This document shows positions 23,041 through 36,690 of a DNA stretch of 64,000 bases, in pieces. How positions within the stretch are numbered: position 1 is the stretch's first letter; each line of letters opens with the position of its first letter. A program made the position numbers and the translations under genes. Source of the DNA: Amblyomma americanum (taxonomy: Eukaryota > Arthropoda > Arachnida > Ixodida > Ixodidae); NCBI RefSeq assembly GCF_052857255.1, contig NW_027526675.1, forward strand, positions 1 through 64,000, given 5' to 3'. The notes below the pieces were generated by a model. It saw only the letters and a program-made list of their open reading frames with translations. It searched no databases and had not been told where the DNA came from.

Positions 23041-26000
23041 GAGAGAAAAAGTTTACACCTTTCTCTCCTCTACTCTTCGACGACTTGTAAAATCGATGCT
23101 CGTGATTCTTGCTAGTGTCGATCTAAAACGATGTATCCCGTTGTTTTGAGCCGGAATACAAGTTTTCGCGCAGTTCTGAGAGAAAAAGTTTGCACCTTTT
23201 TCTCGTCTACTCTTCGACGACTTCTAAAATTGATGCCCGTGAATTTTGTTAGTTTCGGTCTAAAACGATGTATCCCGTTGTTCTGAGCCGGAATACAAGT
23301 TTTCGCGCAGTTCTGAGAGAAAAAGTTTACACCTTTCACTCGTCTACTCTTCGACGACTTGTAAAATGGATGCTCGTGAATCTTGCTAGTTTCGATCTAA
23401 AACGATGTATCCCGTTGTTTTGAGCCGGAATTAAAGTTTTCGCGCAGTTCTGAGAGAAAACGTTTACACCATTCTCTCGTCTACTCTTCGACGGCTTGTA
23501 AAATCGATGCTCGTGAATTCTGCTAGTTTCGATCTAAAACGATGTATCCCGTTGTTTTGAGCCGGAATACAAGTTTTCGCGCATTTCTGAGAGAAAAAGT
23601 TTGCACCTTTCTCTCGTCTACTCTTCGACGACTTGTAAAATCGATGCTCGTGAATCTTGCTAGTTTCGATCTAAAATGATGTATACCGTTGTTTTGAGCC
23701 GGAATACAAGTTTTACCGCAGTTATGAGAGAAAAAGTTTACACCTTTTTCTCGTCTACTCTTCGAGGACTTCAAAAACCGATGCTCGTGAATCTTGCTAG
23801 TTTCGATCTAAAACGATGTATCTCGTTGTTTTGAAACGGAATACAAGTTTTCGCGCTGTTCTGAGAGAAAAAGTTTACAGCTTTCTCTCGTCTACTCTTC
23901 GACGACTTGTAAAATCGATGCTCGTGAATATTGCTAGTTTCGATCTTAAACGATCTATCCCGTTGTTTTGAGCCGGAACACAAGTTTTCGCGCAGTTCTG
24001 AGAGAAAAAATTTACACCTTTCTCTCGCCTACTCTTCGACGATTTGTAAAATCGATGCTCGTGAATCTTGCTAGTTTTGATCTAAAACGATGTATCCCGT
24101 TGTTTTGAGCCGGAATACAAGTTTTCGCGCAGTTTCGAGAGAAAAAGTTTACACCTTTCTCTCCTCTACTCTTCGACGACTTGTAAAATCGATGCTCGTA
24201 ATTCTTGCTAGTTTCGATCTAAACCATGTATCCCTTTGTTTTGAGCCGGAATACAAGTTTTCGCGCAGTTTTGAGAAAAAAAATTTACACCTTTTTTTCG
24301 TCTACTCTTCGACGATTTGTAAAATGGATGCTCGTGAATCTTGCTTGTTTCGATCTAAAACGATGTATCTCGTTGTTTTGAGCCGAAATACAACTTTTCG
24401 CGCAGTTCTGAGAGAAAAAGTTTGCACCTTTTTCTCGTGTACTCTTCGACGACTTGTAAAATCGATGCTCGTGAATCTTGCTAGTTTTGATCTAAAACGA
24501 TGTATCCCGTTGTTTTGAGCCGGAATACAAGTTTTCGCGCAGTTCTGAGAGAAAAAGTTTACACCTTTCTCTCCTCTACTCTTCGACGACTTGTAAAATC
24601 GATGCTCGTGATTTTTGCTAGTTTCGATCTAAAGCGATGTATCCCTTTGTTTTGAGCCGGAATACAAGTTTTCGCGCAGTTCTGAAAGAAAAAGTTTGCA
24701 CCATTCTCTCGTCTACTCTTCGACGACTTGTAAAATTGATGCTCGTGAATCTTGCTAGTTTCGATCTAAAACGATGTATCCCGTTGTTTTGAGCCGGAAT
24801 ACAAGTTTTCACGCAGTTCTGAGAGAAATAGTTTACACCTTTCTCTCGTCTACTCTTCGACGACTTGTAAAATCGATGCTCGTGAATTTTGCTAGTTTCG
24901 ATCTAAAACGATGTATCCCGTTTTTTTGAGCCGGAATACAAGTTTTCGTGCTGTAATGAGAGAAAAAGTTTACACCTTTCTCTCCTCTACTCATCGACGA
25001 CTTGTAAAATCTATGCTCGTGAATCTTGCTAGTTTCGATCTAAAACGATGTATCTCGTTGTTTTGAGCCGGAATACAAGTTTTCGCGCAGTTCTGAGAGA
25101 AAAAATTTACACCTTTCTCTCCTCTACTCTTCGACGACTTGTAAAATCGATGCTCGTGAATTTTGCTAGTTTCGATCTAAAACGATGTATCCCGTTGTTT
25201 TGAGCCGGAACACAAGTTATCGCGCAGTTCTGAGAAAAAAAATTTACACCTTTTTTTCGTCTGCTTTCGACGACTTGTAAAATCGATGCCCGTGAATCTT
25301 GCTTGTTTCGATCTAAAATGATGTATCCCGGTGTTTTGAGCCGGAATACAAGTTTTCGCGCAGTTTCAAGAGAAAAAGTTTACACCTTTCTCTCCTCTAC
25401 TCTTCGACGACTTGTAAAATCGATGCTCGTAATTCTTCCTAGTTTCGATCTAAACCATGTATCCCTTTGTTTTGAGCCGGAATACAAGTTTTCGCGCAGT
25501 TTTGAGAAAAAAAATTTACACCTTTTTTTCGTCTACTCTTCGACGATTTGTAAAATGGATGCTCGTGAATCTTGCTAGTTTCGATCTAAAACGATGTATC
25601 TCGTTGTTTTGAGCCGAAATACAACTTTTCGCGCAGTTCTGAGAGAAAAAGTTTGCACCTTTTTCTCGTGTACTCTTCGACGACTTGTAAAATCGATGCT
25701 CGTGAATCTTGCTAGTTTCGATCTAAACCGATGTATCCCGTTTTTTTGAGCCGGAATACAAGTTTTCGCGCTGTTCTGAGAGAAAAAGTTTACACCTTTC
25801 TCTCCTCTACTCTTCGACGACTTGTAAAATCTATGCTCGTGAATCTTGCTAGTTTCGATCTAAAACGATGTATCTCGTTGTTTTGAGCCGGAATACAAGT
25901 TTTCGCGCTGTTCTGAGAGAAAAAGTTTACACCTTTCTCTCGTCTACTCTTCGACGACTTGTAAAATCGATGCTCGTGAATTTTGCTAGTTTCGATGTAA

Positions 26001-27050
26001 AACGATGTATCCCGTTGTTTGGAGCCGGCACACAAGTTTTCGCGCAGTTCTGAGAGAAAAAATTTACACCTTTCTCTCGTCTACTCTTCGACGATTTGTA
26101 ACATCGATGCTCGTGAATCTTGCAAGTTTCGATCTAAAACGATGTATCCCGTTTTTTTGAGCCGGAATACAAGTTTTCGCGCTGTAATGAGAGAAAAAGT
26201 TTACACCTTTCTCTCCTCTACTCATCGACGACTTGTAAAATCTATGCTCGTGAATCTTGCTAGTTTCGATCTAAAACGATGTATCTCGTGGTTTTGAGCC
26301 GGAATACAAGTTTTCGCGCAGTTCTGAGAGAAAAAATTTACACCTTTCTCTCCTCTACTCTTCGACGACTTGTAAAATCGATGCTCGGGAATTTTGCTAG
26401 TTTCGATCTAAAACGATGTATCCCGTTGTTTTGAGCCGGAACACAAGTTTTCGCGCAGTTCTGAGAGAAAAAGTTTACACATTTCTCTCCTCTACTCTTC
26501 GACGACTTGTAAAATCGATGCTCGTGAATTTCTCTAGTTTCGTCTAAAACGATGTATCTCGTTGTTTTGAGCCGGAATACAAGTTTTCGCGCAGTTCTGA
26601 GAGAAAAAGTTTACACCTTTCTCTGCTCTACTCTTCGACGACTTGTAAAATCGATGCTCGTGAATTTTGCTAGTTTCGATCTAAAACGATGTATCCCGTT
26701 TTTTTGAGCCGGAACACAAGTTTTCGCGCAGTTCTGAGAGAAAAAAATTACACCTTTCTCTCGTCTACTCTTCGACGATTTTTAAAATCGATGCTCGTGA
26801 ATCTTGCTAGTTTCGATCTAAAACGATGTATCCCGTTGTTTTGAGCCGGAATACAAGTTTTCGCGCCGTTCTGAGAGAAAACGTTTACACCCTTCTCTCC
26901 TCTACTCTTCGACGACTTGAAAAATTGATGCTCGTGAATCTTGCTAGTTTCGATCTAAAACGATGTATCCCGTTGTTTTGAGCCGGAATACAAGTTTTCG
27001 CGCAGTTCTCAGAGAAAAAGTTTACACCTTTCTCTCCTCTACTCTTCGAC
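23041..27050 (+). repeat. HOR block 7: segment shared with 6.1-10.1 kb
   Basis: Successive anchors match 6.1-10.1 kb at an offset drifting from about 16.93 to 16.97 kb as small indels accumulate in the earlier copy. Examples are the GTATCCCGGTG monomer (25,325 and 8,378) and the GGAGCCGGCACAC monomer (26,020 and 9,073). The block links the 22-mer and 13-mer regions. Very few frame-disrupting indels are present here, in contrast to the earlier copy. Confidence 0.78.
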
Positions 27051-30000
27051 GACTTGTAAAATCGATGCTCGTGATTCTTGCTAGTGTCGATCTAAAACGA
27101 TGTATCCCGTTGTTTTGAGCCGGAATACAAGTTTTCGTGCAGTTCTGAGAGAAAAAGTTTGCACCTTTTTCTCGTCTACTCTTCGACGACTTGTAAAATT
27201 GATGCCCGTGAATTTTGTTAGTTTCAGTCTAAAACGATGTATCCCGTTGTTCTGAGCCGGAATACAAGTTTTCGCGCAGTTCTGAGAGAAAAAGTTTACA
27301 CCTTTCACTCGTCTACTCTTCGACGACTTGTAAAATCGATGCTCGTGAATATTGCTAGTTTCGATCTAAAACGATGTATCCCGTTGTTTTGAGCCGGAAT
27401 TAAAGTTTTCGCGCAGTTCTGAGAGAAAACGTTTACACCATTCTCTCGTCTACTCTTCGACGGCTTGTAAAATCGATGCTCGTGAATTCTGCTAGTTTCG
27501 ATCTAAAACGATGTATCCCGTTGTTTTGAGCCGGAATACAAGTTTTCGCGCATTTCTGAGAGAAAAAGTTTGCACCTTTCTCTCGTCTACTCTTCGACGA
27601 CTTGTAAAATCGATGCTCGTGAATCTTGCTAGTTTCGATCTAAAATGATGTATACCGTTGTTTTGTGCCGGAATACAAGTTTTACCGCAGTTATGAGAGA
27701 AAAAGTTTACAGTTTTCTCTCGTCTACTCTTCGAGGACTTCAAAAACCGATGCTCGTGAATCTTGCTAGTTTCGATCTAAAACGATGTATCTCGTTGTTT
27801 TGAAACAAAATACAAGTTTTCGCGCTGTTCTGAGAGATAAAGTTTACAGCTTTCTCTCGTCTACTCTTCGACGACTTGTAAAATCGATGCTCGTGAATAT
27901 TGCTAGTTTCGATCTTAAACGATCTATCCCGTTGTTTTGAGCCGGAACACAAGTTTTCGCGCAGTTCTGAGAGAAAAAATTTACACCTTTCTCTCGTCTA
28001 CTCTTCGACGATTTGTAAAATCGATGCTCGTGAATCTTGCTAGTTTTGATCTAAAACGATGTATCCCGTTGATTTGAGCCGGAATACAAGTTTTCGCGCA
28101 GTTCTGAGAGAAAAAGTTTACACCTTTCTCTCCTCTACTCTTCGACGACTTGTAAAATCGATGCTCGTGATTCTTGCTAGTTTCGATGTAAAACGATGTA
28201 TCCCGTTGTTTGGAGCCGGAACACAAGTTTTCGCGCAGTTCTGAGAGAAAAAATTTACACCTTTCTCTCGTCTACTCTTCGACGATTTGTAAAATCGATG
28301 CTCGTGAATCTTGCAAGTTTCGATCAAAACGATGTATCCCGTTTTTTTGAGCCGGAATACAAGTTTTCGCGCTGTAATGAGAGAAAAAGTTTACACCTTT
28401 CTCTCCTCTACTCATCGACGACTTGTAAAATCTATGCTCGTGAATCTTGCTAGTTTCGATCTAAAACGATGTATCCCGTTTTTTTGAGCCGGAACACAAG
28501 TTTTCGCGCAGTTCTGAGAGAAAAAAATTACACCTTTCTCTCGTCTACTCTTCGACGATTTTTAAAATCGATGCTCGTGAATCTTGCTAGTTTCGATCTA
28601 AAACGATGTATCCCGTTGTTTTGAGCCGGAATACAAGTTTTCGCGCCGTTCTGAGAGAAAACGTTTACACCCTTCTCTCCTCTACTCTTCGACGACTTGA
28701 AAAATTGATGCTCGTGAATCTTGCTAGTTTCGATCTAAAACGATGTATCCCGTTGTTTTGAGCCGGAATACAAGTTTTCGCGCAGTTCTGAGAGAAAAAG
28801 TTTACACCTTTCTCTCCTCTACTCTTCGACGACTTGTAAAATCGATGCTCGTGATTCTTGCTAGTGTCGATCTAAAACGATGTATCCCGTTGTTTTGAGC
28901 CGGAATACAAGTTTTCGTGCAGTTCTGAGAGAAAAAGTTTGCACCTTTTTCTCGTCTACTCTTCGACGACTTGTAAAATTGATGCCCGTGAATTTTGTTA
29001 GTTTCAGTCTAAAACGATGTATCCCGTTGTTCTGAGCCGGAATACAAGTTTTCGCGCAGTTCTGAGAGAAAAAGTTTACACCTTTCACTCGTCTACTCTT
29101 CGACGACTTGTAAAATCGATGCTCGTGAATATTGCTAGTTTCGATCTAAAACGATGTATCCCGTTGTTTTGAGCCGGAATTAAAGTTTTCGCGCAGTTCT
29201 GAGAGAAAACGTTTACACCATTCTCTCGTCTACTCTTCGACGGCTTGTAAAATCGATGCTCGTGAATTCTGCTAGTTTCGATCTAAAACGATGTATCCCG
29301 TTGTTTTGAGCCGGAATACAAGTTTTCGCGCATTTCTGAGAGAAAAAGTTTGCACCTTTCTCTCGTCTACTCTTCGACGACTTGTAAAATCGATGCTCGT
29401 GAATCTTGCTAGTTTCGATCTAAAATGATGTATACCGTTGTTTTGTGCCGGAATACAAGTTTTACCGCAGTTATGAGAGAAAAAGTTTACAGTTTTCTCT
29501 CGTCTACTCTTCGAGGACTTCAAAAACCGATGCTCGTGAATCTTGCTAGTTTCGATCTAAAACGATGTATCTCGTTGTTTTGAAACAAAATACAAGTTTT
29601 CGCGCTGTTCTGAGAGATAAAGTTTACAGCTTTCTCTCGTCTACTCTTCGACGACTTGTAAAATCGATGCTCGTGAATATTGCTAGTTTCGATCTTAAAC
29701 GATCTATCCCGTTGTTTTGAGCCGGAACACAAGTTTTCGCGCAGTTCTGAGAGAAAAAATTTACACCTTTCTCTCGTCTACTCTTCGACGATTTGTAAAA
29801 TCGATGCTCGTGAATCTTGCTAGTTTTGATCTAAAACGATGTATCCCGTTGATTTGAGCCGGAATACAAGTTTTCGCGCAGTTCTGAGAGAAAAAGTTTA
29901 CACCTTTCTCTCCTCTACTCTTCGACGACTTGTAAAATCGATGCTCGTGATTCTTGCTAGTTTCGATGTAAAACGATGTATCCCGTTGTTTGGAGCCGGA

Positions 30001-32830
30001 ACACAAGTTTTCGCGCAGTTCTGAGAGAAAAAATTTACACCTTTCTCTCGTCTACTCTTCGACGATTTGTAAAATCGATGCTCGTGAATCTTGCAAGTTT
30101 CGATCTAAAACGATGTATCCCGTTTTTTTGAGCCGGAATACAAGTTTTCGCGCTGTAATGAGAGAAAAAGTTTACACCTTTCTCTCCTCTACTCATCGAC
30201 GACTTGTAAAATCTATGCTCGTGAATCTTGCTAGTTTCGATCTAAAACGATGTATCTCGTGGTTTTGAGCCGGAATACAAGTTTTCGCGCAGTTCTGAGA
30301 GAAAAAATTTACACCTTTCTCTCCTCTACTCTTCGACGACTTGTAAAATCGATGCTCGTGAATTTTGCTAGTTTCGATCTAAAACGATGTATCCCGTTGT
30401 TTTGAGCCGGAACACAAGTTTTCGCGCAGTTCTGAGAGAAAAAGTTTACACATTTCTCTCCTCTACTCTTCGACGACTTGTAAAATCGATGCTCGTGAAT
30501 TTCTCTAGTTTCGTCTAAAACGATGTATCTCGTTGTTTTGAGCCGGAATACAAGTTTTCGCGCAGTTCTGAGAGAAAAAGTTTACACCTTTCTCTCCTCT
30601 ACTCTTCGACGACTTGTAAAATCGATGCTCGTGATTCTTGCTAGTGTCGATCTAAAACGATGTATCCCGTTGTTTTGAGCCGGAATACAAGTTTTCGTGC
30701 AGTTCTGAGAGAAAAAGTTTGCACCTTTTTCTCGTCTACTCTTCGACGACTTGTAAAATTGATGCCCGTGAATTTTGTTAGTTTCAGTCTAAAACGATGT
30801 ATCCCGTTGTTCTGAGCCAGAATACAAGTTTTCGCGCACTTCTGAGAGAAAAAGTTTACACCTTTCACTCGTCTACTCTTCGACGACTTGTAAAATCGAT
30901 GCTCGTGAATATTGCTAGTTTCGATCTAAAACGATGTATCCCGTTGTTTTGAGCCGGAATTAAAGTTTTCGCGCAGTTCTGAGAGAAAACGTTTACACCA
31001 TTCTCTCGTCTACTCTTCGACGGCTTGTAAAATCGATGCTCGTGAATTCTGCTAGTTTCGATCTAAAACGATGTATCCCGTTGTTTTGAGCCGGAATACA
31101 AGTTTTCGCGCATTTCTGAGAGAAAAAGTTTGCACCTTTCTCTCGTCTACTCTTCGACGACTTGTAAAATCGATGCTCGTGAATCTTGCTAGTTTCGATC
31201 TAAAATGATGTATACCGTTGTTTTGTGCCGGAATACAAGTTTTCGCGCATTTCTGAGAGAAAAAGTTTGCACCTTTCTCTCGTCTACTCTTCGACGACTT
31301 GTAAAATCGATGCTCGTGAATCTTGCTGGTTTCGATCTAAAATGATGTATACCGTTGTTTTGTGCCGGAATACAAGTTTTACCGCAGTTATGAGAGAAAA
31401 AGTTTACAGTTTTCTCTCGTCTACTCTTCGAGGACTTCAAAAACCGATGCTCGTGAATCTTGCTAGTTTCGATCTAAAACGATGTATCTCGTTGTTTTGA
31501 GCCGGAACACAAGTTTTCGCGCAGTTCTGAGAGAAAAAATTTACACCTTTCTCTCGTCTACTCTTCGACGATTTGTAAAATCGATGCTCGTGAATCTTGC
31601 TAGTTTTGATCTAAAACGATGTATCCCGTTGATTTGAGCCGGAATACAAGTTTTCGCGCAGTTCTGAGAGAAAAAGTTTACACCTTTCTCTCCTCTACTC
31701 TTCGACGACTTGTAAAATCGATGCTCGTGATTCTTGCTAGTTTCGATGTAAAACGATGTATCCCGTTGTTTGGAGCCGGAACACAAGTTTTCGCGCAGTT
31801 CTGAGAGAAAAAATTTACACCTTTCTCTCGTCTACTCTTCGACGATTTGTAAAATCGATGCTCGTGAATCTTGCAAGTTTCGATCTAAAACGATGTATCC
31901 CGTTTTTTTGAGCCGGAATACAAGTTTTCGCGCTGTAATGAGAGAAAAAGTTTACACCTTTCTCTCCTCTACTCATCGACGACTTGTAAAATCTATGCTC
32001 GTGAATCTTGCTAGTTTCGATCTAAAACGATGTATCTCGTGGTTTTGAGCCGGAATACAAGTTTTCGCGCAGTTCTGAGAGAAAAAATTTACACCTTTCT
32101 CTCCTCTACTCTTCGACGACTTGTAAAATCGATGCTCGTGAATTTTGCTAGTTTCGATCTAAAACGATGTATCCCGTTGTTTTGAGCCGGAACACAAGTT
32201 TTCGCGCAGTTCTGAGAGAAAAAGTTTACACATTTCTCTCCTCTACTCTTCGACGACTTGTAAAATCGATGCTCGTGAATTTCTCTAGTTTCGTCTAAAA
32301 CGATGTATCTCGTTGTTTTGAGCCGGAATACAAGTTTTCGCGCAGTTCTGAGAGAAAAAGTTTACACCTTTCTCTCCTCTACTCTTCGACGACTTGTAAA
32401 ATCGATGCTCGTGAATTTTGCTAGTTTCGATCTAAAACGATGTATCCCGTTTTTTTGAGCCGGAACACAAGTTTTCGCGCAGTTCTGAGAGAAAAAATTT
32501 ACACCTTTCTCTCGTCTACTCTTCGACGATTTTTAAAATCGATGCTCGTGAATCTTGCTAGTTTCGATCTAAAACGATGTATCCCGTTGTTTTGAGCCGG
32601 AATACAAGTTTTCGCGCCGTTCTGAGAGAAAAAGTTTACACCCTTCTCTCCTCTACTCTTCGACGACTTGAAAAATCGATGCTCGTGAATCTTGCTAGTT
32701 TCGATCTAAAACGATGTATCCCTGTGTTTTGAGCCGGAATACAAGTTTTCGCGCAGTTCTGAGAGAAAAAGTTTACACCTTTCTCTCCTCTACTCTTCGA
32801 CGACTTGTAAAATCGATGCTCGTGATTCTT
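27051..32830 (+). repeat. HOR block 8: tandem 13-monomer units with internal rearrangements
   Basis: The anchor monomer with TGCTAGTGTCGATC lies at about 27.08, 28.86 and 30.64 kb, 1,780 bp apart (13 x 137 = 1,781). Open frames in 27,081-28,226 and 28,861-30,006 translate identically, so these copies are very close. Copies are not simple: at about 28.45 kb the order skips ahead relative to 30.2 kb, and at 31.1-31.4 kb one monomer is doubled. The next spacing to about 32.83 kb is 2,191 bp (16 monomers). Confidence 0.85.
31111..31384 (+). repeat. Recent single-monomer tandem duplication
   Basis: The rare combination CGCGCATTTCTGAG followed by AAATGATGTATACCG and TTTTGTGCCGG occurs twice in adjacent monomers. 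The CATTTCTGAG tract starts at 31,111 and 31,248, exactly 137 bp apart. Related segments (for example 27.5-27.7 kb and 29.3-29.5 kb) have it only once. The second copy carries TTGCTGGTTTCG. This is a direct trace of a one-monomer slip or unequal exchange. Confidence 0.82.
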
Positions 32831-35800
32831 GCTAGTGTCGATCTAAAACGATGTATCCCGTTGTTTTGAGCCGGAATACAAGTTTTCGCGCAGTTCTGAG
32901 AGAAAAAGTTTGCACCTTTTTCTCGTCTACTCTTCGACGACTTGTAAAATTGATGCCCGTGAATTTTGTTAGTTTCAGTCTAAAACGATGTATCCCGTTG
33001 TTCTGAGCCGGAATACAAGTTTTCGCGCAGTTCTGAGAGAAAAAGTTTACACCTTTCACTCCTCTACTCTTCGACGACTTGTAAAATCGATGCTCGTGAA
33101 TCTTGCTAGTTTCGATCTAAAACGATGTATCCCGTTGTTTTGAGCCGGAATTAAAGTTTTCGCGCAGTTCTGAGAGAAAACGTTTACACCATTCTCTCGT
33201 CTACTCTTCGACGGCTTGTAAAATCGATGCTCGTGAATTCTGCTAGTTTCGATCTAAAACGATGTATCCCGTTGTTTTGAGCCGGAATACAAGTTTTCGC
33301 GCATTTCTGAGAGAAAAAGTTTGCACCTTTCTCTCGTCTACTCTTCGACGACTTGTAAAATCGATGCTCGTGAATCTTGCTAGTTTCGATCTAAAATGAT
33401 GTATACCGTTGTTTTGAGCCGGAATACAAGTTTTACCGCAGTTATGAGAGAAAAAGTTTACAGTTTTCTCTCGTCTACTCTTCGAGGACTTCAAAAACCG
33501 ATGCTCGTGAATCTTGCTAGTTTCGATCTAAAACGATGTATCTCGTTGTTTTGAAACGGAATACAAGTTTTCGCGCTGTTCTGAGAGAAAAAGTTTACAG
33601 CTTTCTCTCGTCTACTCTTCGACGACTTGTAAAATCGATGCTCGTGAATATTGCTAGTTTCGATCTTAAACGATCTATCCCGTTGTTTTGAGCCGGAACA
33701 CAAGTTTTCGCGCAGTTCTGAGAGAAAAAATTTACACCTTTCTCTCGTCTACTCATCGACGATTTGTAAAATCGATGCTCGTGAATCTTGCTAGTTTTGA
33801 TCTAAAACGATGTATCCCGTTGATTTGAGCCGGAATACAAGTTTTCGCGCAGTTCTGAGAGAAAAAGTTTACACCTTTCTCTCCTCTACTCTTCGACGAC
33901 TTGTAAAATCGATGCTCGTGATTCTTGCTAGTTTCGATGTAAAACGATGTATCCCGTTGTTTGGAGCCGGAACACAAGTTTTCGCGCAGTTCTGAGAGAA
34001 AAAATTTACACCTTTCTCTCGTCTACTCTTCGACGATTTGTAAAATCGATGCTCGTGAATCTTGCAAGTTTCGATCTAAAACGATGTATCCCGTTTTTTT
34101 GAGCCGGAATACAAGTTTTCGCGCTGTAATGAGAGAAAAAGTTTACACCTTTCTCTCCTCTACTCATCGACGACTTGTAAAATCTATGCTCGTGAATCTT
34201 GCTAGTTTCAATCTAAAACGATGTATCTCGTGGTTTTGAGCCGGAATACAAGTTTTCGCGCAGTTCTGAGAGAAAAAATTTACACCTTTCTCTCCTCTAC
34301 TCTTCGACGACTTGTAAAATCGATGCTCGTGAATTTTGCTAGTTTCGATCTAAAACGATGTATCCCGTTGTTTTGAGCCGGAACACAAGTTTTCGCGCAG
34401 TTCTGAGAGAAAAAGTTTACACATTTCTCTCCTCTACTCTTCGACGACTTGTAAAATCGATGCTCGTGAATTTCTCTAGTTTCGTCTAAAACGATGTATC
34501 TCGTTGTTTTGAGCCGGAATACAAGTTTTCGCGCAGTTCTGAGAGAAAAAGTTTACACCTTTCTCTCCTCTACTCTTCGACGACTTGTAAAATCGATGCT
34601 CGTGAATTTTGCTAGTTTCGATCTAAAACGATGTATCCCGTTTTTTTGAGCCGGAACACAAGTTTTCGCGCAGTTCTGAGAGAAAAAATTTACACCTTTC
34701 TCTCGTCTACTCTTCGACGATTTTTAAAATCGATGCTCGTGAATCTTGCTAGTTTCGATCTAAAACGATGTATCCCGTTGTTTTGAGCCGGAATACAAGT
34801 TTTCGCGCCGTTCTGAGAGAAAAAGTTTACACCCTTCTCTCCTCTACTCTTCGACGACTTGAAAAATCGATGCTCGTGAATCTTGCTAGTTTCGATCTAA
34901 AACGATGTATCCCGTTGTTTTGAGCCGGAATACAAGTTTTCGCGCAGTTCTGAGAGAAAAAGTTTGCACCTTTTTCTCGTCTACTCTTCGACGACTTGTA
35001 AAATTGATGCCCGTGAATTTTGTTAGTTTCAGTCTAAAACGATGTATCCCGTTGTTCTGAGCCGGAATACAAGTTTTCGCGCAGTTCTGAGAGAAAAAGT
35101 TTACACCTTTCACTCGTCTATTCTTCGACGACTTGTAAAATCGATGCTCGTGAATCTTGCTAGTTTCGATCTAAAACGATGTATCCCGTTGTTTTGAGCC
35201 GGAATTAAAGTTTTACCGCAGTTATGAGAGAAAAAGGTTACAGTTTTCTCTCGTCTACTCTTCGACGATTTTTAAAATCGATGCTCGTGAATCTTGCTAG
35301 TTTCGATCTAAAACGATGTATCCCGTTGTTTTGAGCCGGAATACAAGTTTTCGCGCCGTTCTGAGAGAAAAAGTTTACACCCTTCTCTCCTCTACTCTTC
35401 GACGACTTGAAAAATCGATGCTCGTGAATCTTGCTAGTTTCGATCTAAAACGATGTATCCCGTTGTTTTGAGCCGGAATACAAGTTTTCGCGCAGTTCTG
35501 AGAGAAAAAATTTACACCTTTCTCTCGTCTACTCATCGACGATTTGTAAAATCGATGCTCGTGAATCTTGCTAGTTTTGATCTAAAACGATGTATCCCGT
35601 TGATTTGAGCCGGAATACAAGTTTTCGCGCAGTTCTGAGAGAAAAAGTTTACACCTTTCTCTCCTCTACTCTTCGACGACTTGTAAAATCGATGCTCGTG
35701 ATTCTTGCTAGTTTCGATGTAAAACGATGTATCCCGTTGTTTGGAGCCGGAACACAAGTTTTCGCGCAGTTCTGAGAGAAAAAATTTACACCTTTCTCTC

Positions 35801-36690
35801 GTCTACTCTTCGACGATTTGTAAAATCGATGCTCGTGAATCTTGCAAGTTTCGATCTAAAACGATGTATCCCGTTTTTTTGAGCCGGAATACAAGTTTTC
35901 GCGCTGTAATGAGAGAAAAAGTTTACACCTTTCTCTCCTCTACTCATCGACGACTTGTAAAATCTATGCTCGTGAATCTTGCTAGTTTCAATCTAAAACG
36001 ATGTATCTCGTGGTTTTGAGCCGGAATACAAGTTTTCGCGCAGTTCTGAGAGAAAAAATTTACACCTTTCTCTCCTCTACTCTTCGACGACTTGTAAAAT
36101 CGATGCTCGTGAATTTTGCTAGTTTCGATCTAAAACGATGTATCCCGTTGTTTTGAGCCGGAACACAAGTTTTCGCGCAGTTCTGAGAGAAAAAGTTTAC
36201 ACATTTCTCTCCTCTACTCTTCGACGACTTGTAAAATCGATGCTCGTGAATTTCTCTAGTTTCGTCTAAAACGATGTATCTCGTTGTTTTGAGCCGGAAT
36301 ACAAGTTTTCGCGCAGTTCTGAGAGAAAAAGTTTACACCTTTCTCTCCTCTACTCTTCGACGACTTGTAAAATCGATGCTCGTGAATTTTGCTAGTTTCG
36401 ATCTAAAACGATGTATCCCGTTTTTTTGAGCCGGAACACAAGTTTTCGCGCAGTTCTGAGAGAAAAAATTTACACCTTTCTCTCGTCTACTCTTCGACGA
36501 TTTTTAAAATCGATGCTCGTGAATCTTGCTAGTTTCGATCTAAAACGATGTATCCCGTTGTTTTGAGCCGGAATACAAGTTTTCGCGCCGTTCTGAGAGA
36601 AAAAGTTTACACCCTTCTCTCCTCTACTCTTCGACGACTTGAAAAATCGATGCTCGTGAATCTTGCTAGTTTCGATCTAAAACGATGTAT
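32831..36690 (+). repeat. HOR block 9: 16-mer spacing then near-identical 13-mers
   Basis: Marker monomers GAATTTCTCTAG at about 32,277, 34,468 and 36,248 are spaced 2,191 bp (16 monomers) and 1,780 bp (13 monomers). Frames at 33,753-34,239 and 35,533-36,019 translate identically at an offset of 1,780 bp, including the CAATCTAAAACG variant. Near 35.26 kb the sequence returns to a type seen about 4 monomers earlier (34.72 kb), marking the junction of the 13-mer duplication. Confidence 0.83.
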
